5,662 bases of DNA from an uncultured Synergistales bacterium (GTDB lineage: Bacteria; Synergistota; Synergistia; Synergistales; Aminobacteriaceae): positions 1-5,662 of the forward strand of contig CALFXN010000092.1 of assembly GCA_937957815.1 (NCBI GenBank), given 5' to 3'. Within the stretch, counting starts at the first letter, position 1. Each line of letters opens with the position of its first letter. Positions 1-5,635 of the stretch are shown one piece after another. The translations under genes were made by a program, and so were the position numbers. Below the pieces are notes generated by a model that ran no database searches, was not told where the DNA came from, and worked only from the letters and a program-made list of their open reading frames with translations.

Positions 1-794
1 GTCCCGCGGTTCGCGACTTCGAGCGGCTCCGTGTCGTAGGAGAGTTTCTTCAGTGCGGAAATGAGACCGTTCGGATTCCGGGTGAGTTCGACCGCCGAGG
101 CGTCCGCAAGGTACTCCCGCTGGCGGCTGACGGCCATCTGGATGATCGCCGCGAGGATCGGCGCGACGATGGATAGGACGACGGCGACGAGAGCGACGAA
201 CGCCTGTCCGCCGCCGCTTCCCTTGCCGGAGCTGCGTCGGCGCCCGCCGCCCCAGATGACGCTTCGGCGCATGACGTCGCAGAGCAGGACGATCGCGCCG
301 ACCATGACCGCCATGAGCGTCGCGAATCTGATGTCGTAGTTCCGGACGTGGGACATTTCGTGCGCCATGACGCCCTGAAGCTCGTCGCGCGTACACTTTT
401 CGAGAAGTCCTCGCGTAATCGCGACGCTCGCCCGTGAAGGATCTCTGCCGGTCGCGAACGCGTTCGTCGCCGTGTCTTCGATGAGATAGACGCGCGGCAT
501 CGGAATTCCGCCGGCGATCGAGAGCTCTTCGACGACGTTCCAGAGCTGCGGGAAATCGGAATGGGAGATCTCGCGGGCTCCGCTCATCGAAAGGACGATG
601 CCGTCGCCCTGCGTCCACGCGATCAGCCCGTAGAGGCCGCCGACGACGAGGGCGACGACGAGCCCTCCCTGCCACGATTCTGCGAAATAGGTCCCGATGA
701 CGCCCCCGACGAGGATGAAGAACAGCGTCATCACGATGAACAGAAGGATGCTGACGCGCCTGTTGTGCGTGATCAGACGGTCGAAGTTCGCCAT
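1..794 (-). CDS. htpX: HtpX-type M48 membrane zinc metalloprotease (C-terminus cut off by window edge)
   Basis: Integral-membrane endopeptidase of family M48B, which in characterised bacteria degrades misfolded or damaged inner-membrane proteins with its active site on the cytoplasmic side. The reverse strand reads MANFDRLITHNRRVSILLF from an ATG at 794; 264 residues are in the window and roughly 25-30 are probably missing compared with a usual length near 290. Two N-terminal hydrophobic segments (about residues 15-36 and 44-61) precede the zinc motif HEMSH at residues 145-149 (H145 and H149 ligands, E146 catalytic). The downstream REYLAD segment supplies the third ligand, E227. Two more hydrophobic stretches (about 156-175 and 197-220) flank a basic, Gly/Ser-rich linker (about 182-197), as in HtpX. 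A purine-rich ribosome site lies at about 803-815 on the reverse strand. It follows lemA by 30 bases, so the two are very likely one operon. Family assignment is firm; the specific substrate is unknown. Confidence 0.95.
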   Translation of the reverse strand, partial: MANFDRLITHNRRVSILLFIVMTLFFILVGGVIGTYFAESWQGGLVVALVVGGLYGLIAWTQGDGIVLSMSGAREISHSDFPQLWNVVEELSIAGGIPMPRVYLIEDTATNAFATGRDPSRASVAITRGLLEKCTRDELQGVMAHEMSHVRNYDIRFATLMAVMVGAIVLLCDVMRRSVIWGGGRRRSSGKGSGGGQAFVALVAVVLSIVAPILAAIIQMAVSRQREYLADASAVELTRNPNGLISALKKLSYDTEPLEVANRG

Positions 795-825
795 GGTTCC
801 GGTCCCCCCCTTCTCCCGAGCGGCG

Positions 826-1407
826 CTACGATCCCGCGCCCGGGAAGGTCACGGAGACGGCGTCGCGTTCCGCCGGAAGGTCGATGGTCCACATGTCGCG
901 TCTTCCGAATCCTGCGATCCCCGCGACGATGGAGCTCGGGAACGACGAGACCGCGATATTGTACTCCTTCACGCTGTCGTTGTAGTACTGTCGTGCGAAG
1001 GCGATCTTGTTTTCGGTCGATGCGAGCTCCTCCTGAAGCGCGAGGAAGTTCGCGTTCGCCCTGAGTTCCGGGTAGCCCTCGCTGACTGCGAAGAGCGTCT
1101 TCAGCGCGCCGGAGAGCTGCGCCTCAGCTACGCCCGCCTCGGCCGGCGTGGACGCCCGAATCGCTTCGGAACGCAGCGCCGCGATCCGTTCGAAAAGTTC
1201 GCGCTCGTGATCCGCGTACCCGCGCACCGTTTCGACGAGATTCGGAATGAGATCGTGACGTCGTTTGAGCTGGACGTCGATCTGACTCCACCCGTTCCGG
1301 ACGTTCTCGGACTTCCTCACGAGCGCGTTATAGATGTACACTATAAGTAAGAACACGATCCCCGCGAGGGCGGCGATCTGTACAAGAGATCGCATGGCGG
1401 AAATCAT
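826..1407 (-). CDS. lemA: LemA family membrane-anchored protein
   Basis: 193-residue LemA protein, normal for the family (about 185-200). One hydrophobic N-terminal segment (about residues 8-29) anchors it, followed by the family signature: WSQIDVQLKRRHDLIPNLVE at residues 40-59, then GYADHE at 63-68. A long helical region contains the conserved LQEELASTENKIAFARQYYN stretch (124-143) and the C-terminal FPSSIVAGIAGF (156-167). The biochemical role of LemA is not settled. Its frequent pairing with HtpX, reproduced here, suggests a shared envelope function. Start choice: ATG at 1407 has GGA six bases upstream inside a GGAAAGGGG tract; the alternative in-frame ATG at 1395 (189 residues) has that tract 12 bases away, so either is possible. 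The frame stays open further upstream (to 2553 on the reverse strand), but that stretch is antisense to the aminotransferase and is not LemA-like. Confidence 0.93.
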   Translation of the reverse strand: MISAMRSLVQIAALAGIVFLLIVYIYNALVRKSENVRNGWSQIDVQLKRRHDLIPNLVETVRGYADHERELFERIAALRSEAIRASTPAEAGVAEAQLSGALKTLFAVSEGYPELRANANFLALQEELASTENKIAFARQYYNDSVKEYNIAVSSFPSSIVAGIAGFGRRDMWTIDLPAERDAVSVTFPGAGS

Positions 1408-1467
1408 CCCCTTTCCGGATATATACGTATAATAGCATGGACAAGATACGAGAGGAGTGCGAGGTTC
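1408..1467. promoter_or_regulatory. Divergent promoter region between lemA and the aminotransferase gene
   Basis: This 60-base spacer separates two divergently transcribed genes and is the only AT-rich spot nearby. On the plus strand a perfect TATAAT lies at 1428-1433, placing a start site near 1440 and leaving about 28 untranslated bases before the aminotransferase ATG. No good -35 hexamer is seen 16-18 bases upstream. On the minus strand TATTAT (complement of 1429-1434) could serve as the lemA -10, again without a clear -35. The two candidate -10 boxes overlap, and a 10-base perfect palindrome, TATACGTATA, spans 1422-1431. The aminotransferase ribosome site is either AGAGGAG at 1451-1457 or GAGG at 1461-1464. 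Assignment as a promoter is inference from the -10 match and the gene layout. Confidence 0.55.
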
Positions 1468-2694
1468 ATGGAGTGGGAAGGATACCTGAACGCGAAGGCG
1501 CATCGTCTTTTTCCGTCGGTTATCCAGGAGATGATGCAACGCGCGTCCAAACCCGGAGTCGTCTCTTTCACCGCCGGCCAGCCGTCGGGGGATCTCTATC
1601 CCGTCGACGCGCTTCGCGGCGCGATCGACAAGACACTCCACGACGCGCCGGAACTCCTGGCATACCCCGATTCCCTCGGCGACGCAAAGCTCCGCGAATG
1701 GCTCGCGTGGTGGCTCAAGGCACAGTGCGTTGTCCCGGAGAGCGTGACAGAGCGAAACATCGTTCTCACGACGGGCTCGCAGGAGGGGCTCAGCATCGCC
1801 GCCGATCTCTTCATCTCTCCCGGCAACGCCGTGATCGTCGAAGATCCGACCTATCCCGAAGCCCTGCTCGCGTTTTCCCGCGAAGGAGCGGAACTCCTGA
1901 CGGTTCCGTTCGACGACGACGGCCCCGATCCGGAGGCGCTCGAACGCATCCTTTCGACCCGGAGGGCATCGTTCTTCTACACGATTCCGACCTTCCAGAA
2001 CCCGAGCGGACGAAGCACGACGCTCGGCCGGAAGCGAGAGATTCTCGACATCCTTCGTCGTCACGGCACGCTTCTGCTCGAGGACGATCCGTATCGCTTC
2101 CTCTGGTACGACGAGATGCCGGACCCTCCCTACGCCGCCGTCGCCGGAGACGGAGACCGCATCATCTCGCTCGGGAGCTTTTCGAAGACCGTCGTCCCGG
2201 GAATCCGGTGCGGATGGGTCATCCTCCCCGAACGACTCGTCCCGAAGGTCGCGATGTTGCGTCTGACGTTCGAGATCGGACTTCCGACATTTCTCCAGAG
2301 AGCCGTTTTCTCCGTCGTCTCGGGACCGAGCTTTGCCACACACCTCGAACGGTTGCGCCAGGTTTATTCGGAGCGGCGGAACGCGCTCTCCGACGCCCTC
2401 GCGAGGTTCACGGACAACTGCGGCTTCTCTTTTCCGTTCCCGAAAGGAGGGTTCTTTATCTGGGGGAGCGCCGAGGGTATCGACTCGCTCGAATTCTCGA
2501 GGTTCGCGGCCGAAGAGGAGCGCGTCGGCGTCATTCCCGGTTCGATCTTCCACGTCAGGCCCGGAGATGGAACGACGTTCCTCCGCTTCTCGTTCGCGAC
2601 GGTCTCCCCGGAACAGTCATGGGAAGGTGCAGGTCGTTTCGCGCGCGCGCTCGAACGATACCATGCGGGTGAGGGGCGCGTGCGTTCCGAATGA
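1468..2694 (+). CDS. PLP-dependent aminotransferase, class I/II (fold type I; LysN/ARO8/MocR-domain-like)
   Basis: Cytoplasmic 408-residue aminotransferase transferring an amino group between an amino acid and a 2-oxo acid. Fold-type I landmarks are in order: TAGQPS (35-40) for substrate recognition; TTGSQEGL (101-108) for cofactor phosphate binding; PTFQNPSG (174-181) with N178; LEDDPYRFL (204-212) with D207 contacting the pyridine nitrogen and Y209; GSFSKTVVPGIRCGW (236-250) with Schiff-base K240 and phosphate-binding R247; and FLRFSFA (371-377) with R373 for the substrate carboxylate. The length is normal, and there is no N-terminal helix-turn-helix, so this is a stand-alone enzyme and not a MocR regulator. 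The GQP opening and overall pattern resemble 2-aminoadipate, aromatic and branched-chain aminotransferases of the LysN/ARO8 group. The exact substrate cannot be read from the sequence. It diverges from lemA, and lysA downstream has its own promoter, so it is probably a single-gene unit. No convincing terminator is seen at 2695-2733. Confidence 0.93.
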   Translation: MEWEGYLNAKAHRLFPSVIQEMMQRASKPGVVSFTAGQPSGDLYPVDALRGAIDKTLHDAPELLAYPDSLGDAKLREWLAWWLKAQCVVPESVTERNIVLTTGSQEGLSIAADLFISPGNAVIVEDPTYPEALLAFSREGAELLTVPFDDDGPDPEALERILSTRRASFFYTIPTFQNPSGRSTTLGRKREILDILRRHGTLLLEDDPYRFLWYDEMPDPPYAAVAGDGDRIISLGSFSKTVVPGIRCGWVILPERLVPKVAMLRLTFEIGLPTFLQRAVFSVVSGPSFATHLERLRQVYSERRNALSDALARFTDNCGFSFPFPKGGFFIWGSAEGIDSLEFSRFAAEEERVGVIPGSIFHVRPGDGTTFLRFSFATVSPEQSWEGAGRFARALERYHAGEGRVRSE

Positions 2695-2733
2695 CGGAAA
2701 GAAAGACGGTTGTAAAATTCGGGGAACGGTTCG

Positions 2734-2762
2734 TTGACGCATCCCCCGGCCTCCTGTATAAT
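2734..2762 (+). promoter_or_regulatory. Sigma-70-type promoter of the T-box leader and lysA
   Basis: TTGACG at 2734-2739 (five of six matches to TTGACA) and a perfect TATAAT at 2757-2762 are separated by exactly 17 bases. A start site is expected around 2769, just before the riboswitch leader. This is the strongest promoter-like sequence in the window and shows that lysA is transcribed independently of the aminotransferase gene. Confidence 0.85.
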
Positions 2763-2979
2763 CCGCATAATTTCACAGGGAAAAAGCGATGAAGCGGAGT
2801 GCTTTCGGACAATGTCGCCATCAGAGAAGGGATCTCACCGGCTGGAAGGATCCCCTGGCGACGCCCGGAGGCGAAAAATCCGCGGAGCCTGAACGGAAAG
2901 CCCGCGTTGCGGCGCGGAGTACGTTCACGGTCGGGATCCCCGTCATAGGATCCGAGCGGGGCGCATGCGCGCTCAAGTT

Positions 2980-3008
2980 GGGTGGTACCGCGGGTTCAGG
3001 CCCGTCCC
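2980..3008 (+). promoter_or_regulatory. T-box antiterminator element
   Basis: The antiterminator folds as GGG 2980-2982 with CCC 3006-3008, a seven-base bulge TGGTACC (2983-2989), and GCGGG 2990-2994 with CCCGT 3001-3005 around a six-base loop. The TGGT at 2983-2986 is the UGGN site that pairs with the tRNA acceptor end NCCA. N is U, which fits a tRNA with discriminator A73, as known for E. coli tRNA-Lys. Its 3' strand (3001-3008) is also the 5' strand of the terminator, so the two structures exclude each other. Confidence 0.93.
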
Positions 3009-3027
3009 TTGTGGGACGGGCCTTTTT
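2999..3027 (+). terminator. Intrinsic terminator (attenuator) of the lysA leader
   Basis: A perfect 10-base-pair stem GGCCCGTCCC (2999-3008) / GGGACGGGCC (3013-3022) with loop TTGT is followed by five T residues (3023-3027). It ends transcription before lysA by default and competes with the antiterminator for 3001-3008. It lies 19 bases before the lysA ATG, leaving room for the lysA ribosome site GGAGGG at 3035-3040. Confidence 0.95.
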
Positions 3028-3046
3028 GTATTCTGGAGGGACGAGA

Positions 3047-4345
3047 ATGATTCGGGACGGACGGCTGATCTGGGGCGGCTGCGATGCTGCGGAACTCGCG
3101 AGGCGTTTCGGGACTCCCCTGTACGTGATCGACGAAGGTATGGTTCGGGAACGGATATCGAGGATCCGGAGCGGATTTCTCGAGAAATGGGACAACACGC
3201 AGGCGGTCTACGCGGGAAAAGCCTTCCTTCCGCTCGCCATGTGCGCGCTCGTCGCGTCGGAGGGACTCGGGCTCGACATGGTTTCCGGCGGCGAGATCCA
3301 CGCCGCCTCGGCGGCGGGATTCCCGATGGAACGGGGTTACTTCCATGGAAACAGCAAGACCCGCGCCGAGCTTGAATACGCGCTTGACGCGAGGGTCGGA
3401 CGGATCGTCGTCGACGGCGTCATGGAACTCGAACAGCTTCGCGATATTGCGGCGATGAAGGGACGCTCGGCCGATATCCTGATTCGCGTCGCTCCGGGAG
3501 TGGACGCGCACACGCACCGGTACGTGATCACGGGACACACGGGGTCGAAGTTCGGCGTTCCGCTGATCGGAGACAGCCTCGAACGGTGCGTCGAACTCTG
3601 CGGGGGTGCGAAGGATCTCAGGCTCCACGGTTTTCACTTCCACGTCGGGTCGCAGATCTACGAGAATACGTCGCATCTCCTCGCGGTCGACATCCTCCTC
3701 GAGCACATGAGCGAACTCCGGAAGCTGTACGGCTTCGAGACGGAAGAACTCAACGTCGGAGGGGGCTTCGGTGTCGCGTCGCTGCCGGGCGAGCGGACTC
3801 CCGCGATCGGGACGTTCACCGACCCGCTGATGGAACGGATCACGGCGCGGTGCGCCAAATACGGCGTCAAACGACCGAAGGTGATCATCGAACCGGGGCG
3901 ATGGCTGATCTCGGAGGCGGGCATCACGCTGTACGGCGTGACGACGGTCAAGAGGATCCCCGGCATCGTGACGCACGTCGGCGTCGACGGCGGCATGACC
4001 GACAACCCGCGTCCGGCGCTCTACGGCGCGAAGTATTCGGCGCTCCTGGCGGAGCGGGCCGACGCACCTGCGGCGGGGAAGGTCTCCATCGTCGGGAAGT
4101 GCTGCGAGACCGGAGACATTCTGGCCGAGGGCGTCGATCTCCCCGAGACGGGGCCGGGCGACATCCTCGCGATGCTGAACACCGGCGCCTACACCTTTTC
4201 GATGGCGAACAACTATAACATGACCCCGCGTCCCGCGGTCGTCTTCGTGCGCGACGGGACCGCGGAGGTCGTCGTGAGACGGCAGACGTACGACGACCTG
4301 ATCCGGGGACAATCGGTTCCGGAGCACCTCGCCCGGAATGCCTGA
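3047..4345 (+). CDS. lysA: Diaminopimelate decarboxylase
   Basis: PLP enzyme that decarboxylates meso-2,6-diaminopimelate to L-lysine, the last step of the DAP lysine pathway, in the cytoplasm. The 432-residue length is normal for LysA. An alanine-racemase-fold barrel carries YAGKAF (55-60) with the PLP-binding lysine K58, then HGFHFHVGSQ (194-203), NVGGGFG (236-242) and IEPGRW (281-286). The C-terminal domain has VDGGM (313-317), the CETGD motif (353-357, usually CESGD) with C353 from the partner subunit and E354, and NTGAYTFSM (378-386) with Y382. Start choice: ATG 3047 has GGAGGG (3035-3040) six bases upstream, and the protein then begins like other LysA enzymes. An in-frame ATG at 2789 would add 86 residues encoded by the riboswitch and terminator, and is rejected. 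Expression is predicted to rise when tRNA-Lys is uncharged, through the leader. The specificity motif and lysine specifier both favour DAP decarboxylase over ornithine, arginine or carboxynorspermidine decarboxylases. Confidence 0.96.
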   Translation: MIRDGRLIWGGCDAAELARRFGTPLYVIDEGMVRERISRIRSGFLEKWDNTQAVYAGKAFLPLAMCALVASEGLGLDMVSGGEIHAASAAGFPMERGYFHGNSKTRAELEYALDARVGRIVVDGVMELEQLRDIAAMKGRSADILIRVAPGVDAHTHRYVITGHTGSKFGVPLIGDSLERCVELCGGAKDLRLHGFHFHVGSQIYENTSHLLAVDILLEHMSELRKLYGFETEELNVGGGFGVASLPGERTPAIGTFTDPLMERITARCAKYGVKRPKVIIEPGRWLISEAGITLYGVTTVKRIPGIVTHVGVDGGMTDNPRPALYGAKYSALLAERADAPAAGKVSIVGKCCETGDILAEGVDLPETGPGDILAMLNTGAYTFSMANNYNMTPRPAVVFVRDGTAEVVVRRQTYDDLIRGQSVPEHLARNA

Positions 4346-4361
4346 CGAATGCGGAGGTGGT

Positions 4362-4420
4362 CGGAGGGGAAAACGGAAAAAAGGTCATTCCCGGGCGGCG
4401 GTTCGCGCGGTTTTCCTCCG
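4362..4420 (+). other. Long-loop inverted repeat in the lysA to binding-protein gap
   Basis: CGGAGG 4362-4367 plus AAAAC 4370-4374 pair with GTTTT 4410-4414 plus CCTCCG 4415-4420, giving 11 base pairs interrupted by a two-base GG bulge and closing a 35-base loop. A competing small hairpin, CGCGG 4406-4410 with CCGCG 4418-4422, uses the same 3' strand. No T-run follows, so it does not look like an intrinsic terminator. It may shield mRNA ends or modulate read-through from lysA, but this is inference. No convincing promoter was found in the 132-base gap 4346-4477. Confidence 0.4.
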
Positions 4421-4461
4421 CGTCTCGCGGGGGAATTCAAAAGTACCACATACGGATCCGG

Positions 4462-4470
4462 AAAGGGGAG
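4462..4470 (+). promoter_or_regulatory. Ribosome binding site that decides the binding-protein start
   Basis: AAAGGGGAG at 4462-4470 sits seven bases before an in-frame GTG at 4478, which is good spacing. Measured to the next in-frame ATG (4487) the spacing is 16 bases, too far. The GGAG at 4482-4485 is only one base from that ATG, too near. This favours the GTG start. Confidence 0.6.
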
Positions 4471-4477
4471 TTGTTGT

Positions 4478-5635
4478 GTGCGGAGTATGATTCGGGTTCT
4501 CGTTGCTGCGGTTCTGGTTCTGTGTCTCGGTGGAGCGGCCGTGGCCGCGGATGTCGTCCGCATCGGGCATACGGTTTCGCTGACGGGCGGAGCGTCCATG
4601 TGGGGGCAGTCGGAGGCCCGGGCGATCGACATGCTCGTGAAGAAGATCAACGACGCGGGGGGAGTCCTCGGCAAAAAGATCGAAGTCGTCCGCTACGATA
4701 ACCGCAACGACGCGGTCGAGGCCGTGAACGTCGCGAAGCGCCTCGTGAGCGACGGCGTCGTCGCCGTGATCGGGCCGGCACAGAGCGGCAACTCGATCGC
4801 GACGGCGCCCGTTCTCGAAAAGGCGAAGGTCCCGATGGTCGTGACCACCGCGACGAATCCGTACGTGACGATCGACCAGCGCAGCGGAAAGGTCCGTCCG
4901 TTCGCGTTCCGCCCCTGCTTCATCGATCCCTTCCAGGGAACCGTCGCGGCGCGCTTCGCGGTCACGGACCTCAAGGCGAAGACCGGGGCGATTCTCTACG
5001 ACGTCGGTTCGGACTACGGCCAGTGGCTCTCGAAGTACTTCGAGGAGGCCTTCGTGGCGAAGGGCGGCAAGATCGTCGCGAAGGAAGCGTTTCGGAGCGA
5101 GGAGCTCGACTACCGCGCCCAGCTCGGAAAGATGAAGGAGCTCAAGCCCGACGTCATCTTCATCCCGACGAGCCAGAAGGAGGCCGCGATGGCGGCCAAG
5201 CAGGCCCGGGACCTCGGTATCACCGCGGTCCTGCTCGGAACCGACAACTGGGGGAGCCCGGACCTGATAGACCTCGGCGGCAGTGCGATCGACGGGGGAT
5301 ATTTCGTGAACCTCGCTGACCTTGCGGACCCGGATATCAAGGATTTCGTCGCGGAATACAAGGCTGCGTTCAACGAGGATCCCGTCCTGCCAAATCCAGT
5401 CATGGCGCAGGACGCGCTTCTCATGATCGTCGATTCGATCAAACGCGCGAACTCCGTCGAGGGGGAAAAGATTGCGAAGGCGATGGAGACGATCAAGGAC
5501 CTGAAGGTCACCAGCGGCCCGCTGACCATCAGCGCCGCAGACCATAACCCCTTCAACAAGCCGGCCGTCATTCAGAAGGTCGATGTGAAAACCAAGACGT
5601 TCCAGTTCGTCAAGAAATACGTGTCCGTGGAATAA
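4478..5635 (+). CDS. Branched-chain amino acid-type ABC transporter periplasmic substrate-binding protein (LivJ/LivK-like)
   Basis: Secreted solute receptor that delivers an amino acid to a Liv-type (HAAT family) ABC importer. From the GTG start it is 385 residues, normal for the Peripla_BP_6 family. A Sec signal peptide (MRSMIRVLVAAVLVLCLGG, then AAVAA) predicts cleavage after about residue 23. The cysteine at 16 is not in a lipobox, so this is a soluble periplasmic form rather than a lipoprotein. The mature part opens with VVRIGHTVSLTGGASMWG (26-43), typical of the family. The ligand-pocket region GPAQSGNS (99-106) and TTATNPY (123-129) follows, then the lobe-2 segment ILYDVGSDYG (172-181), the DYRAQL motif (211-216) and GTDNWG (254-259). 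The fold and family are clear; the ligand (Leu/Ile/Val or another amino acid) is not readable from sequence. The permease and ATPase genes are not in the window and would be expected downstream. It is co-directional with lysA 132 bases upstream, so read-through is possible. Confidence 0.92.
   Translation: MRSMIRVLVAAVLVLCLGGAAVAADVVRIGHTVSLTGGASMWGQSEARAIDMLVKKINDAGGVLGKKIEVVRYDNRNDAVEAVNVAKRLVSDGVVAVIGPAQSGNSIATAPVLEKAKVPMVVTTATNPYVTIDQRSGKVRPFAFRPCFIDPFQGTVAARFAVTDLKAKTGAILYDVGSDYGQWLSKYFEEAFVAKGGKIVAKEAFRSEELDYRAQLGKMKELKPDVIFIPTSQKEAAMAAKQARDLGITAVLLGTDNWGSPDLIDLGGSAIDGGYFVNLADLADPDIKDFVAEYKAAFNEDPVLPNPVMAQDALLMIVDSIKRANSVEGEKIAKAMETIKDLKVTSGPLTISAADHNPFNKPAVIQKVDVKTKTFQFVKKYVSVE

Larger units (their letters stand above)
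2769..3027 (+). promoter_or_regulatory. T-box riboswitch, lysine (AAA) specifier, transcriptional type, controlling lysA
   Basis: This leader binds tRNA-Lys; uncharged tRNA is expected to stabilise the antiterminator and switch lysA on. Modules found by hand folding: helix GCGGA 2794-2798 with TCCGC 2879-2883, above a K-turn-like GATGAA / GGA pair of strands; specifier loop with AGTG (2798-2801) opposite GAA (2873-2875) and specifier AAA at 2876-2878; helices CTTTCGG 2802-2808 with CCGGAGG 2865-2871 and GTCGCCA 2814-2820 with TGGCGAC 2856-2862; AG bulge CAGAGAA at 2822-2828; apical stem GGGATC 2829-2834 with GATCCC 2849-2854 and GGCTGGAAG in the loop. Stem II is GAACG 2891-2895 with CGTTC 2922-2926 and CCGCG 2902-2906 with CGCGG 2913-2917, with an S-turn GAA/AGTA (2896-2898, 2918-2921). 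The Stem IIA/B pseudoknot is ACGG 2927-2930 with CCGT 2940-2943 (F-box-like CCGTCA), loop GGATCC 2934-2939 pairing with 2948-2953. Stem III is about GAGCG 2954-2958 with CGCTC 2970-2974. The T-box sequence GGGTGGTACCGCG is at 2980-2992. The specifier matches the lysine gene downstream. Confidence 0.96.

Noticed and set aside
561..1350. Plus-strand open frames opposite htpX and lemA
   Set aside because: They overlap each other and lie antisense to two clear family members; no motif supports them.
1408..2553. Reverse-strand open frame extending upstream from lemA to give a 575-residue protein
   Set aside because: It is antisense to the well-supported aminotransferase, has an Arg/Asp/Glu-rich composition typical of a GC-rich shadow frame, and shows no LemA-like or other family pattern before the lemA start.
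2769..3027. Lysine-binding (L-box) riboswitch
   Set aside because: The leader has the T-box sequence, AG bulge, specifier loop and tRNA acceptor-binding bulge, so tRNA sensing explains it without a metabolite aptamer.
2789..3046. Leader peptide or N-terminal extension of LysA starting at ATG 2789
   Set aside because: The bases are fully accounted for by the T-box RNA structure, the ATG falls in the K-turn strand, and the coding strand includes the terminator stem.
2996..4327. Reverse-strand 443-residue open frame opposite lysA
   Set aside because: It has charged low-complexity composition without recognisable motifs, and lysA on the other strand has all its catalytic motifs.
4362..4422. Intrinsic terminator after lysA
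   Set aside because: The stem has a very long loop and is followed by CGTCTCGCGG instead of a T-run.
4385..5545. Reverse-strand 386-residue open frame opposite the substrate-binding protein
   Set aside because: Shadow frame of a GC-rich gene with no motifs, no ribosome site, and Arg/Asp/Val-rich composition.
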